Positions 52,957-61,591 of a DNA stretch of 64,000 nucleotides are shown here, one piece after another (within the stretch, counting starts at the first letter, position 1; every line of letters starts with the position of its first letter). Source of the stretch: Janthinobacterium agaricidamnosum NBRC 102515 = DSM 9628 (lineage in GTDB: Bacteria > Pseudomonadota > Gammaproteobacteria > Burkholderiales > Burkholderiaceae_D); NCBI RefSeq assembly GCF_000723165.1, contig NZ_HG322949.1:3066782-3130781 (forward strand), written 5' to 3'. The notes under the pieces were generated by a model. It worked only from the letters and a program-made list of their open reading frames with translations, was not told the origin of the DNA and did not search any database. Made by a program: the position numbers and the translations under genes.

Positions 52957-54300
52957 TTAAAAACGTACCGAAAACACCATGCCCCGCCCGGCCGGATTGG
53001 ATTCGATGGCGATGCTGGCGCCGTGCGCCAGCGCGATGTCGCGCACGATGGCCAGGCCCAGGCCGCTGCCGACGCTCTTGTCGTCCAGCCGCATGAAACG
53101 GTGGAACACCAGGTCGCGCTTGGCCGGCGCAATGCCGGGACCGGAATCTTCGATCACCAGCATGCCGGCTGGTCCGTGCGGGAAACAGCGTACCGTCACC
53201 ACCCCGCCCGGCGGCGTGTAGCGCACTGCGTTGTCGATCAGGTTATCGATCAAGTCGCGCAGCAGGAAGGGATCGCCGGTCACCGTGGTTTTCAGCAAGT
53301 CGAAGCCCAGGTCGATCGATTTCTTGGCGGCTTCTTCGACAAAATACTGGATCGCTTCCTCGACCAGTAAATTCAGCCGCAGCGGTTCCAGCCGGGTCTT
53401 TTCAAAGTGGCTGGGTTCGGCGCGCGCCAGCGCCAGCAATTGATTGGTCTGGCGTATCATGCGCGCGGCCGACAGCAGCATCATGCGTACCGACTGGCTG
53501 GTTTCCGGGTCTTGTTCATGGCGCTTTTCCAGCCATTCGAGCTGGGTCCGCAAGCCGGCCAGCGGGGTGCGCAACTGGTGCGCGACATTGGCCAGGAAAT
53601 CGTGCTGGGCGCGCGCGCCGTCGCGCACCCGTTCCAGCAAGCCATTAAAAGCCAGCAATACCGGTGCCAGTTCGTCCGGCACATGGTCCGGATCCAGCGG
53701 CGCCAGGTCTGCGCCGCCACGCGCATTCAAGTCGGCCCGCATCCGATGCAAAGGATGCAAGCCGCGGCTGACCGAAAACCAGATCAGGCCGGCCGACACC
53801 AGCGTAATCAGCGCTTCCAGCGGAATCAGGGCGCGAATGATCGCGGAGCGGATTTGCAACCGCTTGCGCAAGGTTTTGGCGATGCCGATCTCGACCTCGG
53901 TGGCGCCGACCAGCATATGCTGCGACACGATGCGCGCCGCTTCGCCGCGCATCTGGCCGTCATACATCAGCGCCCCCTTGCCGGGCTGGCGCAGCAGCGG
54001 GAAATCGGCGTCGCCGGCGATCAGCCGGCCATCCAGGCTGCGCACCGCGAAATAAATCGCATCGACCTGGTCGGCCCGCAACACTTGCTCGGCCTGGCGC
54101 GGCAAGTCGATCCGCACGCCACCCTGCGCGACCGGACTGAGCCTCGCGCCGAGCGCGCCGGCCGCATCCAGCAAACCCTGGTCGAACGCGCTTTGCGCCG
54201 GCACCCAGGCCAGCAGGTAGGTCAAGGTGCCGCCAGCCAGGTTCAGCAGCAGGATCGGTCCGATCAGCCACGTCAACAGGCGCAGGCGAATGCTAGACAT
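52957..54300 (-). CDS. Sensor histidine kinase, QseC/TctE type
   Basis: 447 residues. TM1 about 8-32, a periplasmic 2CSK-type domain (LLDAAGALGARLSPVAQGGVRIDLP, DAIYFAVRSLDGRLIAG), TM2 about 155-178, HAMP, HisKA with His in HDFLANVAHQLRTPLAGL, and ATPase with NLIDNAVRYTP, EDSGPGIAP and GSGLGLAIVRD. Starts at ATG 54300, overlapping the regulator gene by 8 nt with GGAAAG as ribosome site. Tail-to-tail with the lactamase gene (8-nt gap), which may or may not be its target. Confidence 0.92.
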   Translation of the reverse strand: MSSIRLRLLTWLIGPILLLNLAGGTLTYLLAWVPAQSAFDQGLLDAAGALGARLSPVAQGGVRIDLPRQAEQVLRADQVDAIYFAVRSLDGRLIAGDADFPLLRQPGKGALMYDGQMRGEAARIVSQHMLVGATEVEIGIAKTLRKRLQIRSAIIRALIPLEALITLVSAGLIWFSVSRGLHPLHRMRADLNARGGADLAPLDPDHVPDELAPVLLAFNGLLERVRDGARAQHDFLANVAHQLRTPLAGLRTQLEWLEKRHEQDPETSQSVRMMLLSAARMIRQTNQLLALARAEPSHFEKTRLEPLRLNLLVEEAIQYFVEEAAKKSIDLGFDLLKTTVTGDPFLLRDLIDNLIDNAVRYTPPGGVVTVRCFPHGPAGMLVIEDSGPGIAPAKRDLVFHRFMRLDDKSVGSGLGLAIVRDIALAHGASIAIESNPAGRGMVFSVRF

Positions 54301-54961
54301 GCTCGCTTTCCAGTAAGTATCCAAACCCCCGTATGGTGCGGATCACCACTCCGCCGCCGGCGATTTTCAGGCGCAGCCGCGAGATATACACTTCGACCGC
54401 GTTCAAGGTCAGATCGTCGCCCCACGGCAGGATGGCGTCGATAATTTGCTGCTTGGACACCACCCGGGTCGCGTGGCGCAGCAAGTGTTCCAGCACCGCC
54501 CATTCGCGCACCGACAATTCGATGATACGTTCGCCGGCGCGGGCCCGCTTGGCGGCGGTATCCAGGCTCAGGCCCGCCAAACTGAGTAAAGCCGGTTTCG
54601 GTCCAGTGCGGCGCACCAGCGCCTTCAGCCGCGCCACCAGTTCGGCGGCCGCAAAAGGTTTCACCAGGTAATCGTCGGCGCCCAGTTCCAGGCCGCGCAC
54701 CCGGTCTTCGATGGCGTCGCGCGCCGTCAGCAACAGCACCGGTATCGTGCTGCCGCGCGCGCGCAAGCGGCGCACTACTTCAAAACCATCGATGCCGGGC
54801 AAGCCGATGTCGAGCACCAGCACCGCCACCTCGGTGCGTTGCAGCATCAGGTCGGCGGCGCTGCCATTGCCCAGCACATCGACCGCCATGCCGTGCGCGC
54901 TCAAGATGCGCGTCAAGCCATCGGCCAGCACGACATCGTCTTCAACCAGTAATACATGCAT
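54293..54961 (-). CDS. OmpR-family response regulator (QseB/TctD type)
   Basis: 222 residues: receiver with VEDDVVLADGL, phospho-Asp in LVLDIGLPGIDG, LLTARD and KPF; winged-helix DNA-binding domain from about 125 (LSVREWAVLEHLLRHATRVVSKQQI, VEVYISRLRLKI, IRTIRGFGYLLE). ATG 54961 gives the normal N-terminus MHVLLVEDD; the open frame beyond it to 55060 is not family-like. Operon with the kinase downstream. Divergent from the MCP gene. Confidence 0.92.
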   Translation of the reverse strand: MHVLLVEDDVVLADGLTRILSAHGMAVDVLGNGSAADLMLQRTEVAVLVLDIGLPGIDGFEVVRRLRARGSTIPVLLLTARDAIEDRVRGLELGADDYLVKPFAAAELVARLKALVRRTGPKPALLSLAGLSLDTAAKRARAGERIIELSVREWAVLEHLLRHATRVVSKQQIIDAILPWGDDLTLNAVEVYISRLRLKIAGGGVVIRTIRGFGYLLESEHV

Positions 54962-55135
54962 GCGGAAACCATAAGAAGGATATGCAACGCTACGCATTAT
55001 GCAGTATTTCCCCATGGAAGAACGGCGCCGCCCAGCAAGTTCATCCGCGACTGCCGTCACTTCATCATGCGGTCACAATTTTGTCGCATTATTGCAGCGC
55101 AACAACAAAGTTATCAAATAACCATTGGGAGTACC

Positions 55136-57196
55136 ATGAAGATATTACTCGCGCCAGCGATCCGATTAATGCAGCGCCTGCGTTTGCTGCCCAAATTTAT
55201 CCTGGTGTGCCTGGTGTTCCTGTTGCCGCTGCTGCTGGTGACGGCGCTATTGATGGCGGAGCTGGAAAAATCGCTGGCGCTGGCGCAAGACGAACAGCGC
55301 GGCGTGGCCTATATCGGCCAATTGCAGGAAATCACCAGCCTGGCCCAGCAACGGCGCGGCCTGGAGCATCTGCGCCTGAACGGCAAGCAAGATATCGACA
55401 CCACGCCGCTGAAGCAGCAAATCGACAGCGCCGTCAAACAGCTGGCCGGCCGGCCCGACGCGGCCGAGATTGCAAAACAATGGCAACAGATGGCAACGCG
55501 CCAGGGATTGAGCGCCAAGGAAAGTTATGTACTGCACAGCGCGCTGATCGCCCGGCTTGGCAAGCTGGCCGCGCTGGTGGCCGAACGCTCCAAGCTGAGC
55601 CTGGACCCGGAGGCGGCCGGCAGCCAGTTGTCGACGGCCATCTTGAAAACCCTGCCCGGCCTGGCGGAAAACCTGTCCGACATCGCCGGCCGCGGCGCCG
55701 CCTTCATCGATACCGGCTTGTTCGAAGCCAATGAAGATCAGCTGGTCAACGCCACCAGCCTGATCGCGCGGCACGAGCTGGAATTGGTGCCGGCCCAGTT
55801 CGATGCGATTTTCGCCAACCATCCCGCCTTGAAAACGGCGCTGCACAGCCGTTTGTCGGCGCTGCCCGGTGCGCTGGCATTTTTGGAACGCAGCAAGAAT
55901 GAAGTGAGCAATTCCTATAACCAGACTTCCGGCAAGGAATTTTATGCGGCCGGCAGCCAGAGCGCGCACGGCCTGCATCAATTGGCCGGCGCCTCGGCCA
56001 AGGTACTGGACCAGTTATTGGCCGAACGCATCGCCCGCGATGGCCAGCACCGCAACCTGATGCTGCTGGCCGTGCTGGCCGCGGTCCTGGTGGCGGCCTA
56101 TCTGTTCGCCGGCTTTTACGCCTCGTTCACGCGCGACGTGGCCTGCTTGAAACATGCCGTGCAACAAGCCGCCGCCGGCAACCTGGCCTTGCACATCCAG
56201 TCCGACGCGCGCGACGAGATCGGCGAGCTGGTCAAGGATTTCGGCGCCATGACGCAGGCGCTGCTGATGCTGGTCGGCGATATCCGCAGCGGCGCCGCGG
56301 TGATCAGCGACGCCACCCGCGATATTGCCGACGGCAACGCCGCGCTGTCCGGCCACACGGCCAGCCAGGCCGAGGCGCTGGGCAGCACCGTGGTCTCGAT
56401 GCAGGAATTGACGGCGACCGTCAAACGCAACGAAAGCCACGTCAGCGACGGCCGCCAGCTGGTGACGGCGGCAACCGGCGTGGCGCGGCGCGGCGGACGG
56501 ACGGTCGCCGCCGTGGTCGAGACGATGGCGTCGATCAAGGCCAGTTCGCACAAGATCGTCGACATCATCGGCGTCATCAACGGCATCGCCTTCCAGACCA
56601 ATATCCTGGCGTTGAACGCGGCCGTCGAAGCGGCGCGCGCCGGTGAACAGGGCCGCGGCTTCGCGGTGGTGGCCGGCGAAGTGCGCAACCTGGCGCAGCG
56701 CTCGGCGGCGGCGGCGCTGGAAATCAAGCGCCTGATCGGCGATTCGGTCGACAAGATCGAGGCCGGCGGCCAGCTGGTCGATGCGGCCGGCAGCACCATG
56801 GAACAGGTGGTCGAGGCGGTCGAGCAAGTGGCGGCGCTGATCGCCAGGATCAGCAGCGCCGGCGCCGCGCAAAACGCGGAAATCGAGCACATCAACGGTG
56901 CGCTGGCGCGCATCGACGACATGACGCGCCAGAACGCCGCACTGGTGGAGGGTGCGCACGCGGGTTCCGGGCGTCTTTTGGCGGAAACTGATACACTCAG
57001 TCATGCAGTTAGCCGTTTCCGCCTCGACACCGAGAGTCTCGATACGGTCAGCCCGCCGCTACCGCCTTTGCTGGCGCCGGAACCGCTTGATTATCTGCTG
57101 CGGCCAGTGCGTCCGGCAGGACTGCGCAGCGCCAATAAACCGCGCGTTATTTCCAGCAAAAACGGAAAACGCAGCGTCGGCGGCGCCCAGGGCTAG
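55136..57196 (+). CDS. Methyl-accepting chemotaxis protein, full length
   Basis: 686 residues. TM1 about 17-38, large periplasmic domain with NIT-like helical sequence (EQRGVAYIGQLQEITSLAQQRRGLEHL), TM2 about 309-330, HAMP, and complete signalling domain with tip IINGIAFQTNILALNAAVEAARAG and the flanking EVRNLAQRSA. GGGAG precedes ATG 55136; the frame stays open to 54956 but overlaps the regulator gene. The C-terminal end (LVEGAHAGSGRLLAETDTLSHAV) parallels that of the tip-less MCP at 33.5 kb. Confidence 0.93.
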   Translation: MKILLAPAIRLMQRLRLLPKFILVCLVFLLPLLLVTALLMAELEKSLALAQDEQRGVAYIGQLQEITSLAQQRRGLEHLRLNGKQDIDTTPLKQQIDSAVKQLAGRPDAAEIAKQWQQMATRQGLSAKESYVLHSALIARLGKLAALVAERSKLSLDPEAAGSQLSTAILKTLPGLAENLSDIAGRGAAFIDTGLFEANEDQLVNATSLIARHELELVPAQFDAIFANHPALKTALHSRLSALPGALAFLERSKNEVSNSYNQTSGKEFYAAGSQSAHGLHQLAGASAKVLDQLLAERIARDGQHRNLMLLAVLAAVLVAAYLFAGFYASFTRDVACLKHAVQQAAAGNLALHIQSDARDEIGELVKDFGAMTQALLMLVGDIRSGAAVISDATRDIADGNAALSGHTASQAEALGSTVVSMQELTATVKRNESHVSDGRQLVTAATGVARRGGRTVAAVVETMASIKASSHKIVDIIGVINGIAFQTNILALNAAVEAARAGEQGRGFAVVAGEVRNLAQRSAAAALEIKRLIGDSVDKIEAGGQLVDAAGSTMEQVVEAVEQVAALIARISSAGAAQNAEIEHINGALARIDDMTRQNAALVEGAHAGSGRLLAETDTLSHAVSRFRLDTESLDTVSPPLPPLLAPEPLDYLLRPVRPAGLRSANKPRVISSKNGKRSVGGAQG

Positions 57197-57435
57197 CGCT
57201 CAACCATTCCTAGTAGGACTAGGCTTACAAATTCGCCTGCAAAAAGACTACATGGCGGCGACTGCTAATCTTATGTTCGTTACCTACATAAGCTTTTAAA
57301 GTAGCTACATCGCGATTCGCATGGCGCGTGGCGGTTGCCGGACTCATCACCGAGTGCCGGCCGCCAGACTAGCCACCGAAGATTTCGGCCTGAATCGCAT
57401 CCGATGTAAGAAATTTAAGCCTGCGAGGAATAAAA

Positions 57436-58263
57436 ATGAACAATGCTCAACTTAGCGCCACCGCCCCGACATCGCGTTCGCGGTCCAATCCCGTGCCTGC
57501 CGGCACGCGTGAATTCAAGGTGGCGTCAAAAGTTGCGTCTCGTCCATCGGTCAGCTTCAGCAGCGCCCAGCAAAACGAATTGCTGGCGGCGCTGCCGCGC
57601 ACCGCGCTGGAATCGCTGTTTGAGCACCTGGAACTGGTTGAAATGCCGTTCGGTAAAGAACTGTACGATTACGGCAGCAGCCTGGAATACACCTACTTCC
57701 CGACCACCGCCATCGTTTCCTTGCTGTACGTAATGGAAGACGGCGCCACCACCGAGATCGCGGTGGTCGGTCATGAAGGCGTGGTCGGCTTGTCGCTGGT
57801 GCCGGGCGAACGCGCGATGTGCGCGGCGGTGGTGCAAAGCGCCGGTTACGGCTTCCGCCTGAAAACCCAATTCTTGCGCGACGCCTTCAACCAGGGCGGC
57901 GCCCTGCCCCAGTTGCTGATGCGCTACACCAATGCCCTGTTCGCGCAAATGGCGCAAAACGCCGTGGGCGGCCGCCACAGCTCGATTGAACAAAAACTGT
58001 GCCGCTGGTTGCTGGACCGCCTGGACCGCTCGCCATCAAATGAATTGAAAGTGACCCAGGAATTGATTTCGATCATGCTGGGCGTGCGCCGCGAAAGCAT
58101 TACCGCCGCCGCCGGCAAATTGCAGGACGAAGGCTTGATCCACTATCGCCGCGGCAACATTACCGTGCTTGATCGTCTAGGCTTGGAAGCCTATGCGGGG
58201 GAGTGCTATAAAGTGGCAAAGACGGAGTATGACCGCCTGCTGGTGGATGTGAGCCGCTGCTGA
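57436..58263 (+). CDS. Crp/Fnr-family transcriptional regulator
   Basis: 275 residues. N-terminal ~40 are Ser/Arg-rich and variable. A cyclic-nucleotide-binding-type beta-barrel (ELYDYGSSLEYTYFPTTAIVSLLYVMEDG, EIAVVGHEGVVGLSLVPG) leads to a Crp-type winged helix (VTQELISIMLGVRRESITAAAGKLQDEGLIHYRRGNITVLDR). No Fnr-type Cys cluster is seen, so oxygen sensing through iron-sulfur is unlikely. GAGGAA precedes the ATG. Its 3' 104 bp overlap the end of the converging kinase gene. Confidence 0.88.
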   Translation: MNNAQLSATAPTSRSRSNPVPAGTREFKVASKVASRPSVSFSSAQQNELLAALPRTALESLFEHLELVEMPFGKELYDYGSSLEYTYFPTTAIVSLLYVMEDGATTEIAVVGHEGVVGLSLVPGERAMCAAVVQSAGYGFRLKTQFLRDAFNQGGALPQLLMRYTNALFAQMAQNAVGGRHSSIEQKLCRWLLDRLDRSPSNELKVTQELISIMLGVRRESITAAAGKLQDEGLIHYRRGNITVLDRLGLEAYAGECYKVAKTEYDRLLVDVSRC

Positions 58264-59719
58264 TCGCCGGCTCATCGCTTGCCGCTGCCTGGGGCAGCGG
58301 TATCAGCGCTTCAACGCAAGTGCCATTGTTATCCTTGCCCCGTTTCAGCGACAAGGTTCCGCCCAACAACAAGGCGCGTTCCCGCATTCCCAGCAAGCCA
58401 TGCGACATCGGCTTGCTCATTTCTTCCTCGGTAATGCCGATGCCATCGTCGACGATGCGCAGGATCAAGCCACTGTCGACCCGCCGCAAACTGACTGTCA
58501 CATGGCGCGCCTTGGCGTATTTCATGATATTGGTCAGCGATTCCTGGACGATGCGGAACAAGGCGATCGTCAAGGTGCTTTCCTTGTGGTCGATAGTAAT
58601 GCCGACATCGGTATCGCAGCGCACCGACGTCATGCGCGTGAATTCCTCGCAATAACTTTCAATCGCCGCGCACAAGCCCAGGTTATCCAGCAAGCTTGGG
58701 CGCAAGTCTTCGACGATGCGGCGTTTCAATTCCACGGTTTCAATCAGCGTCGCCTTGGCGCGCCGCAATTGGGCCGCCAATTCGGGATCGGATTTGGCCA
58801 ATTGCTGCGTCACCGCGCCGATATCCATGCTGATCGAGGTCAGATGGGCGCCCAATTCATCGTGCAATTCACGCGCCAGCCGGGCTTTTTCTTCTTCATT
58901 GACGCTGATTAAATGGCGCGACAACACCGATAATTGTTCGGTGCGCTTGGCCACCGTCGATTCCAGCGTGTCGTTGGCGTTTTGCAAGGCGTGTTCGACC
59001 ACCGCCCGGTTTTGGAAACTGCGCCGCACCAGTTGATAAAACATCACCAGCACCAGGATCGCCAGCGCATTGATGCCGATGCCCAGGATGACGGCTTTTT
59101 GGTATTCGCGATAAAACGCCGCGCTGCCGTTGGCCAGCGCTTCGTTTTGTTCCTGCGCCATGATCACCACTTGCAAACGGATTTCATCCATTGCCGCGCG
59201 CTCGTCGCTGACGCGGGCGATCTTGACGATATCTTCCAGCCCGCCCTGCTTGTAGACTTCGATCGATTCGTTGAGGATCGACATCTTGCGCCGCACCAGC
59301 GTGCGCAATTGCGCCAGGTTCTTTAATTGCGAAGGACTGCCTTCGAGCAGCTTTTGCAATTCATTCAGTTGATTGTCGATTTCCAGCGTGGCGGTCTTCG
59401 ACGGCCCCAGGTAGGATTCCGATCCGGAAATGAAATAGCCGCGCAAGCTGCTTTCGGCATCGAGCACCAGCACGTTCAGGTATTGCAGGCGGTCGGCGAC
59501 GCGCGCACTCTGGCCCAGCAAGGTATTGGTGCCCTTCAGCGTCTGCAGATTATGGTACAGGCTGAAGCCATTCAGTATCAGCAGCAAGGCGCAGACGATA
59601 CACAGGACAGTCTTGTACAAAGGCAGGCGCAGATTGGGGGCCGGATCGACGGTGAAATACATCCTGTTGAGCATCCTTAGCAAGGTTACGCCCCGGAACA
59701 TTAGTCCCAGGCTCGCCAA
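58160..59719 (-). CDS. CHASE3 sensor histidine kinase, NarX-type (HisKA_3)
   Basis: 519 residues from the first ATG (59719); ATGs at 59701, 59674 and 59662 are alternatives. TM1 about 33-54, CHASE3 domain (SLRGYFISGSESYL), TM2 about 208-230, coiled coil, HisKA_3 with phospho-His in ARLARELHDELGAHL, and ATPase (ALFRIVQESLTNIMKYAKA, DDGIGI, GLLGMRERALLLGG). The last ~35 residues (Ser/Pro-rich) are encoded opposite the crp/fnr gene. Operon with the NarL-type regulator upstream at 59831-60463. Confidence 0.9.
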   Translation of the reverse strand: MASLGLMFRGVTLLRMLNRMYFTVDPAPNLRLPLYKTVLCIVCALLLILNGFSLYHNLQTLKGTNTLLGQSARVADRLQYLNVLVLDAESSLRGYFISGSESYLGPSKTATLEIDNQLNELQKLLEGSPSQLKNLAQLRTLVRRKMSILNESIEVYKQGGLEDIVKIARVSDERAAMDEIRLQVVIMAQEQNEALANGSAAFYREYQKAVILGIGINALAILVLVMFYQLVRRSFQNRAVVEHALQNANDTLESTVAKRTEQLSVLSRHLISVNEEEKARLARELHDELGAHLTSISMDIGAVTQQLAKSDPELAAQLRRAKATLIETVELKRRIVEDLRPSLLDNLGLCAAIESYCEEFTRMTSVRCDTDVGITIDHKESTLTIALFRIVQESLTNIMKYAKARHVTVSLRRVDSGLILRIVDDGIGITEEEMSKPMSHGLLGMRERALLLGGTLSLKRGKDNNGTCVEALIPLPQAAASDEPAISSGSHPPAGGHTPSLPLYSTPPHRLPSLDDQAR

Positions 59720-59790
59720 TTATAGACCCCGCAGTAGCATCATGCGCCGCACAATTCAGGCGTGCATCTGGCGCAAGCGCATCCGGTCGC

Positions 59791-59822
59791 GGCAAAACGC
59801 CCTTTTTGATGGACGTTTTGCC
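59791..59822. repeat. Inverted repeat between response regulator and kinase genes
   Basis: GGCAAAACG (59791-59799) pairs perfectly with CGTTTTGCC (59814-59822) across a 14-nt loop in the 111-nt gap; no T tract follows on the minus strand, so it may slow but not stop transcription into the kinase gene. Confidence 0.45.
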
Positions 59823-59830
59823 AGCTGTTA

Positions 59831-60463
59831 TTAATCGAGCAAATTGTTTTTCATGGCGTAGTACGTCAAATCGCTATTCGACTGCAATGCCATCTTTTCC
59901 ATGATGCGGGTGCGGTAAGTACTGACCGTCTTGATGCTCAACGACAAGGCCACGCCGATATCGGATACCGTCGCGCCGCGCGCCAGGCGCAAGAATACCT
60001 GGAACTCGCGGTCCGACAATTCGGTATGCAAGGCCGTGTTCGGATCGCGGTCGAACGATTGCGCCAGCAATTCGCCGACCGTCGAACTGACGTAACGGCG
60101 GCCCTGGAACACGGTCCGCACGGCCGTCATCAATTCATCGGCTTCGCACTCCTTGTTCAGGTAGCCGTTGGCGCCCATCTTGAACAAATTCAGCGCGTAT
60201 TGCTGCGCCGGATAACCGCTCAAGATCAGCACCGGCAATTCCGGCTGGCCCTGGCGAATGGTGCGCAAGGTATCGATGCCGCTTTGATCCGGCATGGCGA
60301 TATCGAGCAACAACACATCGCATATTTCGCGGCGTGCGATATCGAGCGCTTCGCGTCCCGTACCCGCTTCCGCCACCACACTAAAATCGTCCGAAGACGA
60401 AAAAATCTGCTTGAATCCTGCTCTTACAATTTGGTGATCATCACAAATGGCAACGCGTATCAT
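59831..60463 (-). CDS. NarL/FixJ-family response regulator
   Basis: 210 residues. Receiver with CDDHQIVRAGFK and phospho-Asp in LLLDIAMPDQSGID, then LSGYPAQQYALNLFKMGANGYLNKE; LuxR-type helix-turn-helix ELSDREFQVFLRLARGATVSDIGVALSLSIKTVSTYRTRIMEK. AAGGGG precedes ATG 60463. Partner of the CHASE3 kinase directly downstream. Confidence 0.92.
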   Translation of the reverse strand: MIRVAICDDHQIVRAGFKQIFSSSDDFSVVAEAGTGREALDIARREICDVLLLDIAMPDQSGIDTLRTIRQGQPELPVLILSGYPAQQYALNLFKMGANGYLNKECEADELMTAVRTVFQGRRYVSSTVGELLAQSFDRDPNTALHTELSDREFQVFLRLARGATVSDIGVALSLSIKTVSTYRTRIMEKMALQSNSDLTYYAMKNNLLD

Positions 60464-60628
60464 TGTTTCCCCTTAAATTTTCCTGGCATGGGAAAGAAGA
60501 CCGGGCTGTAACGCCGTCCCGGTACAGCGTATGCATTTAGTAAAAACGCAACATTAATATTATCGTTAAAAATCCGGCACATCTACTGCCGATTGGCGCG
60601 GCGCTGATGCAGCACACGCTTATCATGC

Positions 60629-60654
60629 AAAAAAGGAGGCCTCAACATGCCTCC
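60629..60654 (-). terminator. Terminator of pheT-ihfA-merR operon
   Basis: On the minus strand GGAGGC pairs with GCCTCC across an 8-nt loop and TTTTTT follows; 20 nt past the merR-like stop. Confidence 0.9.
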
Positions 60655-60673
60655 CCCTATATTGGTGCTATTT

Positions 60674-61081
60674 TTACTTTAGCAAGTTCAAAATCGCGAT
60701 TAATTCGCTGCGTATCCACTCGCGGTCCAGCGCCGGCACTTCCGGTTCTGCGACGACATGCGCGGCGATCAGATCCGCGCCGTTCAACTCCGCCAGATCG
60801 ATGCCACGGCTATCGAGCTTGTTCCGTGCGCCACTGATGGTAAAACCCTGCTCATACAATAACTCGCGTATGCGCCGTATCAGCAGCACTTCATGGCGCT
60901 GGTAATAACGCCGGTTGCCTCGCCGTTTGACCGGCTTTAATTGAGAAAATTCCTGCTCCCAATAACGCAGTACATGGGGTTTCACACCGCACAGTTCGCT
61001 CACTTCACCGATCGTGAAATAACGCTTGGCCGGTATCGGCGGCAACACGATCAATTCGGATTTACTGATGCGATCATTCAT
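60674..61081 (-). CDS. MerR-family regulator downstream of ihfA
   Basis: 135 residues. Winged-helix MerR DNA-binding domain (YFTIGEVSELCGVKPHVLRYWEQEFSQLKPVKRRGNRRYYQRHEV) followed by a short helical tail without Cys metal ligands. The pheT-ihfA-merR order is common in betaproteobacteria and gammaproteobacteria; the role is unknown. ATG 61081 preferred to GTG at 61087. 10 nt after ihfA. Confidence 0.9.
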   Translation of the reverse strand: MNDRISKSELIVLPPIPAKRYFTIGEVSELCGVKPHVLRYWEQEFSQLKPVKRRGNRRYYQRHEVLLIRRIRELLYEQGFTISGARNKLDSRGIDLAELNGADLIAAHVVAEPEVPALDREWIRSELIAILNLLK

Positions 61082-61091
61082 CACCACTCAC

Positions 61092-61439
61092 TCAGGCGGC
61101 GCGCGCCAACGGATTGGTTTCCTCGACCATGCCTTTTAATTTCTGGCTGGCGTGGAAGGTCACGACGCGGCGCGCCGTGATCGGAATTTCTTCGCCGGTC
61201 TTCGGGTTGCGTCCCGGCCGCTGCGGCTTGTCGCGCAACTGGAAGTTGCCGAAGCCGGACAGCTTGACCGCTTCCCCCCGTTCCAGCGCGTTGCGGATCT
61301 CATCGAAGAACGTCTCGACCATATCCTTCGCTTCGCGCTTGTTCAAGCCGACTTGCTCGAACAACAGTTCAGCCAATTCCGCCTTGGTCAAGGTCGGCAA
61401 ATCTTTTTCAGCTTCCTGGCGCACCTTGGCGACCAGCAT
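61092..61439 (-). CDS. ihfA: Integration host factor alpha subunit
   Basis: 115 residues from ATG 61439. DNA-bending protein of the HU/IHF family: [62 protein letters not shown] and [11 protein letters not shown]. The frame stays open to a GTG at 61544 ([17 protein letters not shown] upstream), so the true start could lie further up; IhfA is usually about 100-110 residues. Follows pheT, 150 nt away, and precedes merR. Confidence 0.92.
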   Translation of the reverse strand: MLVAKVRQEAEKDLPTLTKAELAELLFEQVGLNKREAKDMVETFFDEIRNALERGEAVKLSGFGNFQLRDKPQRPGRNPKTGEEIPITARRVVTFHASQKLKGMVEETNPLARAA

Positions 61440-61591
61440 TGCCCGATGCAGATCAGCGGTCAATGCGGATTGGAGTACGGCGGAATCAACGTCGTTATTA
61501 TTAATTTTCCTGCCCTGCCTTATCTGTGCGCCTGGATCCGGCACTTGCCGGACCCGCGATGGTTGCCCTGTTTTTAATCGATGATCGCCGC

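Noticed and set aside
60464..60673. A tRNA gene after the pheT-ihfA-merR operon, as in some bacteria
   Set aside because: No cloverleaf, no T-loop GTTCRA block and no CCA end could be found.
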